A stretch of DNA of 64,000 nucleotides from Lysobacter_C viscosus (GCF_046600715.1 NZ_JBJMAV010000011.1:5864-69863); one strand, 5' to 3'. Positions 48,826 through 57,348 are shown, counted from the stretch's first letter. Numbers and translations are program-made. The notes: generated by a model not told the origin, from the sequence alone.

Positions 48826-49206
48826 ATGAAACGCACGCAACGCGGCATGACCCTGATCAGCTTCATCATCGTGCTGGCGGTGGTGGGTGTCTTCGTCTAC
48901 ATGGGCATGAAGCTGATCCCGATGTACTCGGAGTACTACGCAGTCAAGCGTGCGCTGGCCTCCCTCAAGGCCGATCCGGGGGCTGCCAATGCCAGTCCGG
49001 CACTGGTCAGGGACCTGTTCTTCCGCAAGCTCTATGTCAGCTACGCCGATAACGTGAAGCGTGAGCACCTCAAGGTCGAACGTCGAGACGCCGGTTACCA
49101 GCTGACGGTCGACTACGAGATCCGCAAGCCGCTGATCTACAACCTGGACATCGTCGGCAAGTTCCACGCCGAGGAAGATCTGCGGCGCGGCGGCGGGCTT
49201 GAGTGA
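48826..49206 (+). CDS. DUF4845 membrane protein
   Basis: A 126-residue protein with an N-terminal basic stretch (MKRTQRG), then a hydrophobic helix (MTLISFIIVLAVVGVFVYMGM) and a soluble C-terminal half. The RG-MTLIS junction resembles a class III pilin-like signal but lacks the usual Glu at position 5. The family is nearly always found between lepB and rnc and has no assigned function. AAGGGGAAA upstream is the ribosome-binding site. Its stop overlaps the TTG start of rnc. Confidence 0.9.
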   Translation: MKRTQRGMTLISFIIVLAVVGVFVYMGMKLIPMYSEYYAVKRALASLKADPGAANASPALVRDLFFRKLYVSYADNVKREHLKVERRDAGYQLTVDYEIRKPLIYNLDIVGKFHAEEDLRRGGGLE

Positions 49207-49873
49207 TATCGGCCACCGCTTCGGCGACCCGGGCCTGCTCGCCCAGGCCCTGACCCATCGAAGTGCCGGCGCGCCCCACAACGAACGCCTGGAATTCCTG
49301 GGGGATTCGCTGGTCAACCTGATCATTGCCGATGCCCTCTACCAGCGCTGGCCGCAGGTGGACGAAGGTGCCTTGACGCGCGCGCGCGCCGAGCTGGTAC
49401 GCGAGTCGGCGCTGGCACCCATAGCGCGAAGCCTGGAGCTGGGGTCGCGCCTGACGATGGGCCCGGGCGAAATGAAATCGGGGGGGCACCGGCGCGATTC
49501 GATCCTGGCCGACGCGCTGGAGGCGGTGGTCGCCGCGGTCTATCTCGATGGCGGGTTCGAGGCCTGCCGAGCGGTGGTACTGCCGTGGTTCGAAGCGGCC
49601 ATGGCCGCGTTGCCGCCGCCGCACAAGGTCGGCAAGGACGCCAAGACCCGGCTGCAGGAGTGGCTGCAGGGCCGGCAGAAGCCCTTGCCGGTGTACTCGC
49701 TGATATCGGAAACCGGCGAGGAGCATGCCAAGACCTTCATGGTGGGCTGTGCCCTGGCCGAGCCGCACGTGGAGACGGAAGGCGAGGGCGGTTCCCGGCG
49801 GGCCGCCGAGCAGGTCGCAGCCGAAGCGGCGCTGGCGGCTTTGGAAGCACTGCGCGGGCGCAGTCCCGGCTAG
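49199..49873 (+). CDS. rnc: ribonuclease III
   Basis: A 224-residue double-stranded RNA endonuclease for rRNA and mRNA processing. The signature NERLEFLGDSLVNLIIADAL holds the catalytic Glu and Asp, with a second acidic pair in DALEAVVAAVYLDGGF. The C-terminal dsRNA-binding domain (KTRLQEWLQGRQKPLPVY... RRAAEQVAAEAALAAL) is complete. The start is TTG at 49199, overlapping the DUF4845 stop by 8 bases; no ATG or GTG lies before the fold, so coupled translation is likely. Confidence 0.95.
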   Translation: MSDIGHRFGDPGLLAQALTHRSAGAPHNERLEFLGDSLVNLIIADALYQRWPQVDEGALTRARAELVRESALAPIARSLELGSRLTMGPGEMKSGGHRRDSILADALEAVVAAVYLDGGFEACRAVVLPWFEAAMAALPPPHKVGKDAKTRLQEWLQGRQKPLPVYSLISETGEEHAKTFMVGCALAEPHVETEGEGGSRRAAEQVAAEAALAALEALRGRSPG

Positions 49874-49924
49874 GCCAGCTCCATCGTCGCGGCGGTCGCG
49901 GGGCGGGGAGCCTACAATCGCCCG

Positions 49925-50830
49925 ATGCAAAGTCCATATCGCAGCGGCCACGTCGCCGTCATCGGCCGTCCCAACGTCGGCAAGTCCACCCTGACCAACG
50001 CGCTCGTGGGCGCGAAGATCAGCATTGTTTCACCGCGTCCCCAGACCACCCGCCACCGTCTGCTGGGCATCGCCACCTTTCCGGAAGGCCAGCTGGTGCT
50101 GGTCGACACGCCGGGCCTGCATCGCGACCAGGGCGGATCCACCGCGTCGGCCATGCACCGATGGATGAACCGCGCTGCGCGCGGCGCGCTGGAAGGCGTA
50201 GACGTCGCGCTGCTGGTGGTGCGCGCCGGCCAATGGGATGAAGCCGACAGCTTTGCCTATGAAGCGCTGCGTGGCGCTGGCCTGCCGGTAATCCTGGTCG
50301 TGAACCAGGTCGATCGCCTCAAGGACAAGTCGGTCCTGTTGCCGTATCTGGGCCAGGTGAGCGAGGGTCGCGAGTTCGCCTCCATCCATCCGGTCTCGGC
50401 GCTCAAGCGCAAGGGCCTGGAGCCGCTGGTCAAGAGCGTGCTGCAGCACCTGCCGGAGCAGGACGCGCTGTACGGCGAGGACGAGATCACCGACAAGAGC
50501 CAGCGCTTCCACGCCGGTGAACTGGTACGCGAGCAGCTCATGCGCCAGCTGGGCGAGGAGCTGCCGTACGCCACCACCGTGGAGATCGAGAAGTTCGAGA
50601 TCGACGGCACCATGCTGCGGATCGGCGCGGTGATCTGGGTGGAACGCGACGGGCAGAAGGCGATCGTCATCGGCAAGGGCGGCGAGCGCCTGCGCGAAAT
50701 CGGCACCAAGGCGCGCCAGCAGATGGAGCGCCTGTTCGACGCCAAGGTGTTTCTGGAGACCTGGGTCCGGGTCCGCGAAGGCTGGTCGGACGACGAGGCC
50801 GCGCTGCGCGCTTTCGGCTATCACGACTGA
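49925..50830 (+). CDS. era: GTPase Era
   Basis: A 301-residue GTPase needed for 16S rRNA maturation. G1 is GRPNVGKSTLTN (about residues 14-25), G3 is DTPGLH, G4 is NQVDRL, and the C-terminal KH domain contains AVIWVERDGQKAIVIGKGGERLREIG. TACAAT (49913-49918) ends 6 bases before the ATG and there is no Shine-Dalgarno, so an mRNA starting at the ATG is possible in addition to read-through from rnc. Confidence 0.97.
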   Translation: MQSPYRSGHVAVIGRPNVGKSTLTNALVGAKISIVSPRPQTTRHRLLGIATFPEGQLVLVDTPGLHRDQGGSTASAMHRWMNRAARGALEGVDVALLVVRAGQWDEADSFAYEALRGAGLPVILVVNQVDRLKDKSVLLPYLGQVSEGREFASIHPVSALKRKGLEPLVKSVLQHLPEQDALYGEDEITDKSQRFHAGELVREQLMRQLGEELPYATTVEIEKFEIDGTMLRIGAVIWVERDGQKAIVIGKGGERLREIGTKARQQMERLFDAKVFLETWVRVREGWSDDEAALRAFGYHD

Positions 50831-50878
50831 GGAAGGAAACGGGTGCGGTCCGTGCACGCTCTTCCCACCTGACCTCCC

Positions 50879-51628
50879 ATGCGCCTGACCGCCGAACACG
50901 CCTTCGTACTGCACGCGCGTCCGTGGCGCGAAACCAGCCTGCTGGTGGAAGTGTTGACGCCCGCGCACGGTCGCGTGGGCGTGCTGGCGCGGGGCGTCCA
51001 GGGCCCGAAGCGGCACGTGCTGCGCGCTGCATTGCAACCCTTGCAGTGGATCAGGCTCGATGCCGTCCAGAGGGGCGAGCTGGCGCGGCTGGTCACGGCC
51101 GAGGCGGTCGACGCCGCGCCGCGGCTCGTGGGCGAGGCGCTGCTGGCGGGTTTCTACCTGAACGAGCTGACCCTGCGCATGGCGCCGCGCCAGGACCCCC
51201 AGCCTGACCTGTTCCGGGCGTACGCGATCGCGCGCGAGCGCCTGCGCGCCTCCGAGCCGCTGGGCTGGACCCTGCGCCGGTACGAGCGTGACCTGCTTGA
51301 AGCGCTGGGCGTGGGTTTCGACTGGGCGGTCGATGGCGATGGGGTGGTCATCGATCCCGCCGCGCGCTATCGCCTTGACCCGGAGCACGGCGCGCGGCGC
51401 GTGCTGAGCGACCGCGGGCACGCCGACCGCACCGGCGCGGCCACCGGCCGGGCGCTGTTGGCGATCGGCGCCGACACGGAGCCCGTACCCGGCGACATGG
51501 CCGGGCTGCGACGCGCCCTGCGCGAAGTCCTGTCCCACCACCTGGGTCCACGGGGGCTGAAGTCGTGGGAAATGCTGGGCGACCTGGCGCGGGTGGGGCC
51601 GTTGGACGCAGTTCCCCCGCGGGTGTGA
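50879..51628 (+). CDS. recO: DNA repair protein RecO
   Basis: A 249-residue recombination mediator that acts with RecR. The N-terminal OB-fold (AEHAFVLHARPWRETSLLVEVLTPAHGRVGVLARGVQGPK) and the helical region (LLAGFYLNELTLRM, LRRYERDLLEALG) match RecO. The four-Cys zinc site seen in some RecO proteins is absent, as is usual in this lineage. Last gene of the rnc-era-recO cluster; convergent with the receiver-Hpt gene 44 bases away. Confidence 0.94.
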   Translation: MRLTAEHAFVLHARPWRETSLLVEVLTPAHGRVGVLARGVQGPKRHVLRAALQPLQWIRLDAVQRGELARLVTAEAVDAAPRLVGEALLAGFYLNELTLRMAPRQDPQPDLFRAYAIARERLRASEPLGWTLRRYERDLLEALGVGFDWAVDGDGVVIDPAARYRLDPEHGARRVLSDRGHADRTGAATGRALLAIGADTEPVPGDMAGLRRALREVLSHHLGPRGLKSWEMLGDLARVGPLDAVPPRV

Positions 51629-51672
51629 GTTACAGCCGCTGGCGGTGTCGGCACTCTGCGGTCAGGACCGCT

Positions 51673-52428
51673 TCAATTGGCAGGCATTGCGCCTTGTCCA
51701 CCCGGCGCCGTTGGTGACGCCAGCGTCGCCTCGACGGCGGCGTGGAATCCCGTTCTCGCCTCGGGCAGGTCGGGCCGGGCTTCGAGCACGAGCACCGCGC
51801 GCGACAGCCGCCTCGCCCCGACGAACCCGCAGCTGGCCCGCAGTTTGTGGAGCGTCCGCACGAGCCGGGCGACGTCGTCGCTGGCATGCGCGGCGTCCAC
51901 TTCGTCGCGTGTATGCGGCAGCTCCTGCAGGAACAGGCCACGCAGCGTGTGGACATGGGCCAGGTTGCCATTGAGGGCGAGCGCGGCGGCCTCGTTGTCC
52001 CAGACCGGCGCGTCTTGTGTTGCGTGGCGGGGCGACGGCTCAGGGCCGCCCGCTGCCATCCCCAGCAGGGTGCGCACCGCCCCGCGGACCCCGGCTGCGG
52101 GCAAGGGCTTGACCACCACGTCGGCAAAGCCGGCTTCGCGAAGCCGGGCGTGCAGGGCCACATCGTGGCTGGCGGTATGGGCCAGTACCGGCGTGCTCGG
52201 ATGCAGCAGGCGCAGGCGTTGCAACAACTCGATGCCCGAACCGTCGGCCAGGTGCGCATCAAGCAGCCACGCGTCGTAGTGCTGGCTACGCGCCAACGCG
52301 AGGGCCGCCGCCATGCCGTCGGCGCTGTCGACCTCGCAGGGCACGCCGTCCAGTGCGGTGATCAGGAAGGCGCGGCTGATCGGGTCGTCCTCGACCAGCA
52401 GCACGCGCGGCATTGTTTCGTCCGTCAT
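51673..52428 (-). CDS. response regulator receiver fused to an Hpt domain (orphan)
   Basis: A 251-residue two-domain signalling protein. The receiver (residues about 8-125) has the acidic pocket in LLVEDD, phospho-acceptor Asp57 in WLLDAHLADG, Thr85 and Lys107 (VVKPL). After an Ala/Pro-rich linker, an Hpt helix bundle carries His194 in TLHKLRASCGFVGARRL, the family's phospho-His motif. There is no DNA-binding or enzyme output and no histidine kinase gene nearby, so it probably relays phosphate in a multistep system encoded elsewhere. ATG at 52428 (alternative 52413). Divergent from the YdbH-like gene 39 bases away. Confidence 0.88.
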   Translation of the reverse strand: MTDETMPRVLLVEDDPISRAFLITALDGVPCEVDSADGMAAALALARSQHYDAWLLDAHLADGSGIELLQRLRLLHPSTPVLAHTASHDVALHARLREAGFADVVVKPLPAAGVRGAVRTLLGMAAGGPEPSPRHATQDAPVWDNEAAALALNGNLAHVHTLRGLFLQELPHTRDEVDAAHASDDVARLVRTLHKLRASCGFVGARRLSRAVLVLEARPDLPEARTGFHAAVEATLASPTAPGGQGAMPAN

Positions 52429-52467
52429 TGGCCCGCCTTTCATCGTGGAGAGGCAGTGCGACTGGGT

Positions 52468-54525
52468 ATGCTCCGGCGGATGTCGCCGCCCCGGATCGCG
52501 CCCGTACTGCCGTGGATCGTACGCCTGCTGGCGCTCGCCGTGGGCGCGGCGCTGCTGGCGGCGTGGCCGTCGTCCGCGGTGGCCAGGGCCGCAACTGCGC
52601 GGATCGATCGGGTGGTTACCCCGATGGCGACCCTGCAGGGAGTACGCGTCCGGCTGGAATGGCCGGAAGGAGCGGGGCAGGGCCGGCTGCGCCTGCAGGC
52701 CCGGCACCTGGAGGCGCCGGACCTGGGCTACCGCTTCAGTGACCTGGACTGGCAGTGCCTGCTGCAGCGCGCTGGCGACGGCTGGCGCTGCGAGGGACCG
52801 GTGCGTGGCGGGGGGGCGGGGATGCGCCTGGCGGTCGCGCTGGGCCCGGAGCGGACGCGCGCTGCGCTGACGCAGGGCGGTTCCAGCGTTACCGTGGTCC
52901 GCGATGGCAGGACCCCGGAGCTTACCCGGATCGACCTGGCGAGTGTTCCCCTGGCCTGGACCCAGGCCCTGCTGGACCGGGCATGGCCCGAGGCCCGGTT
53001 GCAGGGCGGCCGCGCCGACGCGCGCCTGGAGGTGCGGGCACGTGCCGGGCAACGCATCCGCGTCAGTGGCCCGCTGCGCCTCCACGACGCTTCGCTGGAC
53101 ACGCCGGACGGACGCATCGCCGCCGAGGGCCTGGACGCGCAACTGCAGTTGGACACGCAGCTGGGCTCCACCGACGACCTGGAGCTGGATGGCCGCCTGC
53201 TGGCCGGAGAGCTCCTCTACGGCACCACCTACGTCGCGATCGCAGGGCCGGTCGCACTGGCGCTGCGGGCACGCAATGTCGAGGGTGCCGGTTGGGCGAT
53301 TCCGCGTATCGAGTGGCATGAGCCCGGCCGCTTGCGTGTGGCCGGTTCGCTGGCGTTCACTCCGGACCTGGCGCTCGAACAGGCCGACCTGGCCATAGCG
53401 TCGCCCGACCTGGCAGCGACCGCCGAGGGCTACCTGAGCGGGTGGCTGGGTCGGGCCGGGCTGGGAGAACTGCAGCTGGCCGGAGGCGTGGAGGCCGACC
53501 TGCGCGTCCAGAAGGGGCACCTCCAACAGGCGCGACTGTCGCTGGAGGAAGTGAGCGTCGACGACCCGCGCGGCCGCTTCGCCTTCGAGCGCCTGCATGG
53601 CGACGTCCGGTTCTCCGCGGGCGCGACGGTGTCCAGCGAGCTGTCGTGGTCGGGCGGGTCGTTGTACGGGCTGGCGTTCGGTGCGTCGCGGCTGCCTTTC
53701 ACCAGCCGCGACGGCGTGCTCCAGCTTGACCATGGCATCAAGGCCGCGACGCTGGGCGGAACGGCGCGCATCGAGCAGCTGCGGCTCCGTCCCCCCGGGC
53801 CCGCCGGCGGCTTGGAGATCACCTTCGGGCTTGGTCTGGACTCGCTCGACGTGGGTCAGCTGGCCCAGGCGCTGGGCTGGCCCGCCTTTACCGGCCGGCT
53901 GAGCGGACGCATTCCGCAGGCGCGTTATGCCAACGACCGGCTGGAGTTCGACGGCGGCCTGAGCATGGCCTTGTTCGACGGCACCGTGGACGTGTCCGCG
54001 CTGGCGATGGAGCGGCCGTTCGGTGTTGCGCCCACGCTGTCGGCCGACATCGCGATCGACGACCTGGACCTGCAGTCGCTGACTGGCGTATTCGGCTTCG
54101 GCGAAATCACCGGCGCGCTTGACGGACGCATCGACGGCCTGCGGCTGGTGGACTGGCAGCCGGTCGCGTTCGACGCGGCACTGCGTACCCAGCGCAAGCC
54201 CGGATTGCGCCAGCGCATCAGCCAGCGCGCGGTCCAGGACCTGTCGAGCGTGGGTGACCCCGGCTTCGCCGGCACGCTCCAGGCGCAGTTGATCGGCCTG
54301 TTCGACGACTTCGGCTACTCGCGTATCGGCATATCCTGCCGCTTGGCGGACGAAGTCTGCCAAATGGACGGACTGGGTTCAGCGGGCCGGGGCTTTATTA
54401 TCGTGCAGGGTTCGGGTTTGCCGCGGCTGACCGTGGTGGGCTTCAACCGACGGGTCGACTGGCCGACGCTGGTCGAACGATTGGCCGCGGTGGGGTCGGG
54501 CGAAATCAAGCCGGTCGTCGAGTGA
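52468..54525 (+). CDS. ydbH: YdbH-like AsmA-family intermembrane protein
   Basis: A protein of about 685 residues: an N-terminal inner-membrane helix (PWIVRLLALAVGAALLAAW) followed by a long periplasmic stretch of beta-strand-rich repeats (for example ARLEVRARAGQRIRVSGPLRL, ALDGRIDGLRLVDWQPVAFDA, with RKPGLRQRISQRAVQDLSSVG near the end). The C-terminal region SVGDPGFAGTLQAQLIGLFDDFGYSRIGI is the DUF2125/YdbH-type tail. E. coli YdbH, with YhdP and TamB, forms a bridge that moves phospholipids to the outer membrane. Starts ATG 52468 or 52480. A lipoprotein/DUF1318 gene follows 21 bases later. Confidence 0.85.
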   Translation: MLRRMSPPRIAPVLPWIVRLLALAVGAALLAAWPSSAVARAATARIDRVVTPMATLQGVRVRLEWPEGAGQGRLRLQARHLEAPDLGYRFSDLDWQCLLQRAGDGWRCEGPVRGGGAGMRLAVALGPERTRAALTQGGSSVTVVRDGRTPELTRIDLASVPLAWTQALLDRAWPEARLQGGRADARLEVRARAGQRIRVSGPLRLHDASLDTPDGRIAAEGLDAQLQLDTQLGSTDDLELDGRLLAGELLYGTTYVAIAGPVALALRARNVEGAGWAIPRIEWHEPGRLRVAGSLAFTPDLALEQADLAIASPDLAATAEGYLSGWLGRAGLGELQLAGGVEADLRVQKGHLQQARLSLEEVSVDDPRGRFAFERLHGDVRFSAGATVSSELSWSGGSLYGLAFGASRLPFTSRDGVLQLDHGIKAATLGGTARIEQLRLRPPGPAGGLEITFGLGLDSLDVGQLAQALGWPAFTGRLSGRIPQARYANDRLEFDGGLSMALFDGTVDVSALAMERPFGVAPTLSADIAIDDLDLQSLTGVFGFGEITGALDGRIDGLRLVDWQPVAFDAALRTQRKPGLRQRISQRAVQDLSSVGDPGFAGTLQAQLIGLFDDFGYSRIGISCRLADEVCQMDGLGSAGRGFIIVQGSGLPRLTVVGFNRRVDWPTLVERLAAVGSGEIKPVVE

Positions 54526-54546
54526 CCGGCACAACAGGAGATTGAC

Positions 54547-55149
54547 ATGCGACGTTGGATGGGATTGCCGGTAGCCGCGGTGGTATTGACCGCGTGCGTA
54601 ACGATCAACGTCTATTTCCCGGCGGCGGAGGCCCAGGAAGCCGCGCGGGAGTTCGTCGAAAAGGTCATCGACGACGAGCGCGATGCCACGCCGGTGGATG
54701 GCCAGGGCGGGGGATCCTCAGGCGGGTTGGCCGCGCTGTCGATGCCGCGCGTGGACCTGCTGGCGATGGTGGGGATCGGCACCGCGCACGCGCAGAGCCC
54801 CGACATCACGATCAAGACGCCGGCCATCCAGGCCATCCAGGCGCGCATGAAGCAACGCTTCGATACCCAGTTGCGGGCCGCGTTCGATGCGGGCGCGCTG
54901 GGCTTCGCCGCCGACGGCACCATCGTGGTGCGCGACGCCGGCAAGCTCGCGCTGAAGGAGCGGGTGGCGGTCAACCAGGCGGTGGCCGACGACAACCGCG
55001 ACCGCAAGGCGGTGTACCGGGAAGTCGCCGTCGCCAATGGCCACCCCGAGTGGGAGGGGCGCATTCGCGAAGTGTTCGCCCGCCAGTGGATCGACAGCGC
55101 ACGCCCGGGGTGGTGGTACCAGTCCGGTGGTAGCTGGAAGCAGAAGTAG
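54547..55149 (+). CDS. lipoprotein with YnbE-like N-terminus and C-terminal DUF1318 (YdbL) domain
   Basis: A 200-residue lipoprotein: signal peptide with lipobox LTAC (Cys17), then VTINVYFPAAEAQEAAREF, a short beta stretch next to the lipidated Cys as in YnbE. A Gly/Ser linker and helical region lead to the DUF1318/YdbL domain (ADGTIVVRDAGKLALKERVAV, VADDNRDRKAVYREVA, ARPGWWYQSGGSW). In E. coli, ynbE and ydbL are separate genes after ydbH; here both appear in one chain, and no separate ynbE is present. AGGAG at 54535-54539 precedes the ATG. Followed by a terminator. Confidence 0.82.
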   Translation: MRRWMGLPVAAVVLTACVTINVYFPAAEAQEAAREFVEKVIDDERDATPVDGQGGGSSGGLAALSMPRVDLLAMVGIGTAHAQSPDITIKTPAIQAIQARMKQRFDTQLRAAFDAGALGFAADGTIVVRDAGKLALKERVAVNQAVADDNRDRKAVYREVAVANGHPEWEGRIREVFARQWIDSARPGWWYQSGGSWKQK

Positions 55150-55179
55150 CCGCCAGCGGCCCGTAGCTGGAATCGACCG

Positions 55180-55205
55180 AAGGCCCGCATCGCGGGCCTT
55201 CCTTT
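55180..55205 (+). terminator. terminator after the ydbH operon
   Basis: Stem AAGGCCCGC (55180-55188) with GCGGGCCTT (55192-55200), 3-base loop, followed by CCTTTG. Good stem, short T-tract. Confidence 0.7.
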
Positions 55206-55364
55206 GTCTGGTGCCTGCCGCCTCGCTGCGCGTTGCAGGGCGGGAGCCTGCAAGCGCGGAATTCCGGCCCCCCGGGCCCAGGTCCGTGACCTGCGGGACC
55301 TTCCGCGTCCCGCTTGCCGCCTTCTGCGACAATGCGCGCCCGCCGAATCCCGGACCGACCCCAC

Positions 55365-56705
55365 GTGGCACGCCGTTCCCGTATCGACCCCACCCCGTTC
55401 GAAGCCTGCATCACCGACCTGACCCACGACGGCCGCGGGGTGGCCCGCCGCGGGGACGGCAAGGCGGTGTTCGTCGCCGGCGCGCTGCCGGAGGAACGGG
55501 TCATGGCGGTGCAGTCGGCGAAGAACCGGCACTTCGACGAGGCACGCACGGTCCAGGTCCTGGAGGCGTCGGTGCACCGCGTGGAGCCGCGCTGCCCGCA
55601 TTTCGGGACCTGCGGAGGATGCGCACTGCAGCACCTGGCGGTGGACAGCCAGATCCTGGCCAAGCAGCGCGTGCTGATGGAGAACCTGGAGCGCATCGGA
55701 CATGTGACTCCCGAGCGCGTGCTGCCCCCACTGACCGACGCCGCGTGGGGCTACCGCCGCAAGGGCCGGTTCTCGGTGCGCCGGGTCGAGAAGAAGGGAC
55801 GCACGCTGGTGGGCTTCCGTGAGCAGGACCCGCGGTTCGTCGCCGAGCTGCACGAGTGCCACACCGTCATCCCGGCCATTGGCAGCCGCATCCCGGCGCT
55901 GGCCGCGCTCGTCGATGGCCTGCAGGCCCGCAGTGCGATCCCGCAGATCGAATTCATTGCCGGCGACCCGGGCGATGCGTTCGATGGCGTCGCGCTGACC
56001 ATCCGCCACCTTGAGCCACTCCCGGACGCCGACCGGGCGGCACTGGTGGCCTTCGGCCAGCTGCACCGGTTCGCCATCTTCCTGCAGCCGGGCGGGCTGG
56101 AAAGCGTGCATCCGCTGTGGCCCGAGGCGCCGCAGCTTTCGTTTTCGCTGCCCGAGTGGAACCTGGTCTACGGTTTCCGGCCGCTGGACTTCATCCAGGT
56201 CAACGCGGGCCTCAACGGCAAGATGATCCGCAGTGCGCTGGACCTGCTGGACGCGCAGCCGGACGAGCGCGTGCTCGACCTGTTCTGCGGCCTGGGAAAC
56301 TTCACACTGCCGCTGGCGCGCAGCGTGCGCTCGGTGGTCGGCGTGGAGGGCGAGGCCGGGCTGGTGCTGCGTGCCCGCGAGAATGCCGCGCGCAACGGGC
56401 TCGGCAACGCGCAGTTCCATGCAGCCGATCTGGCGCAGGACCTGTCCGGTCACGCATGGATGCGCGACGGCTTCGACAAGCTGCTGCTGGACCCGCCCCG
56501 CTCGGGTGCGGACTTCGCGCTGACCCAGCTGCCCCTGAAGCAGTTCAAGCGGATCGTGTATGTCAGCTGCCACCCGGCTTCGCTGGCGCGCGACGCCGGC
56601 TACCTGGTCCGCGAGAAGGGCTGGGCGTTGAAGGCGGCCGGGGTGATGGACATGTTCCCCCACACCGCGCACGTGGAATCGATCGCGATGTTCGAGCCGC
56701 GCTGA
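55365..56705 (+). CDS. rlmD: 23S rRNA (uracil-1939-C5)-methyltransferase RlmD
   Basis: A 446-residue SAM-dependent RNA methyltransferase with an iron-sulfur cluster. The N-terminal TRAM region (ACITDLTHDGRGVARRGDGKAVFV) is followed by cluster ligands in CPHFGTCGGCALQHL and HECHTV. The methyltransferase core has VLDLFCGLGNFTLPLA and the catalytic-Cys motif VYVSCHPASLARD. GTG at 55365 gives the family start ARRSRIDPTPFEA; an in-frame ATG at 55332 would add 11 residues. GACAAT (55328-55333) could be a -10 box. The gap 55206-55364 holds no gene. Confidence 0.95.
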   Translation: MARRSRIDPTPFEACITDLTHDGRGVARRGDGKAVFVAGALPEERVMAVQSAKNRHFDEARTVQVLEASVHRVEPRCPHFGTCGGCALQHLAVDSQILAKQRVLMENLERIGHVTPERVLPPLTDAAWGYRRKGRFSVRRVEKKGRTLVGFREQDPRFVAELHECHTVIPAIGSRIPALAALVDGLQARSAIPQIEFIAGDPGDAFDGVALTIRHLEPLPDADRAALVAFGQLHRFAIFLQPGGLESVHPLWPEAPQLSFSLPEWNLVYGFRPLDFIQVNAGLNGKMIRSALDLLDAQPDERVLDLFCGLGNFTLPLARSVRSVVGVEGEAGLVLRARENAARNGLGNAQFHAADLAQDLSGHAWMRDGFDKLLLDPPRSGADFALTQLPLKQFKRIVYVSCHPASLARDAGYLVREKGWALKAAGVMDMFPHTAHVESIAMFEPR

Positions 56706-56760
56706 AAGCAGTGCCGGCAGGTGGGCCGTAGCGACGCAACAGGGAACGGAGTTGGTTTTC

Positions 56761-56785
56761 GATCGCGCCTGAAGGCGCTCCTACG
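56761..56785 (-). repeat. REP-like extragenic palindrome (copy 1)
   Basis: Read on the minus strand it starts CGTAGGAGCG, then CCTTCAGGCGCGATC. The inner arms GCGCCT/AGGCGC pair around TC. This GTAGGAGCG-type unit is widespread between genes in Xanthomonadaceae and Pseudomonas. It lies between rlmD and the CYTH gene, 15 bases before the latter's start. Confidence 0.8.
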
Positions 56786-56800
56786 TGAGGCGGCTGCACA

Positions 56801-57328
56801 GTGGCAATCGAGATCGAACGCAAATTCCTCGTCAGCGGCGAAGGCTGGCGCGCCGCGGCGCACACGGCCGTGCCCATGGCGCAGGGCTACCTCAACGACC
56901 TGGCGGCCATGGACGCCATGCCGGGGCGGGTGGCCATGAAGGCTTCGGTGCGCGTGCGAATTGCTGGCGGTGAGGCTTACCTCAACCTCAAATCGCGCGA
57001 ACTGGGCCACACCCGGCAGGAGTTCGACTACCCGATCCCGTTGGCCGACGCGCGCGACCTGCTGGCGCTGTGCGTGGGCGGCCTGGTCGACAAGGTCCGC
57101 CACCACGTGGAGGTCGGTGGGCGGGTATGGGAGGTGGACGAATTTCTTGGCGACAACGCCGGGCTGGTGGTGGCGGAGCTGGAACTGGAGTCGGCCGATG
57201 CCGCGTTCGAGCGCCCCGACTGGCTGGGACGCGAGGTCACCGACAGCGCCCGTTACTACAACCTCGCGCTGGCGACCCGCCCGTTCGCCCGCTGGTCACC
57301 GGCCGAGCGCGACGGCTCCACGGTGTAG
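56801..57328 (+). CDS. CYTH-domain triphosphatase-like protein
   Basis: A 175-residue tunnel-fold phosphatase. The opening IEIERKFLV holds the ExExK metal motif. Basic and acidic tunnel residues follow in ASVRVRIAGGEAYLNLKSRE, RQEFDYPIP, DKVRHHVEVGGRVWEVDEF and VVAELELESAD. Small bacterial CYTH proteins of this type (NeuTTM-like) hydrolyse tripolyphosphate. GTG start at 56801. The stop codon TAG lies inside a REP-like repeat that begins at 57325, so the repeat defines the protein's end. Confidence 0.92.
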   Translation: MAIEIERKFLVSGEGWRAAAHTAVPMAQGYLNDLAAMDAMPGRVAMKASVRVRIAGGEAYLNLKSRELGHTRQEFDYPIPLADARDLLALCVGGLVDKVRHHVEVGGRVWEVDEFLGDNAGLVVAELELESADAAFERPDWLGREVTDSARYYNLALATRPFARWSPAERDGSTV

Positions 57329-57348
57329 GAGCGGTTCCAGCCGCGGCG
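57325..57348 (+). repeat. REP-like palindrome overlapping a stop codon (copy 2)
   Basis: GTAGGAGCGGTTCCAGCCGC followed by GGCG; inner arms GCGG/CCGC around TTCCAG-like bases. Its second to fourth bases are the TAG stop of the CYTH gene. Confidence 0.8.

Noticed and set aside
51673..54363. Very long minus-strand frame opposite ydbH (896 codons)
   Set aside because: Only the last 251 codons code for the receiver-Hpt protein; the rest is a GC-bias shadow of the plus-strand ydbH gene.
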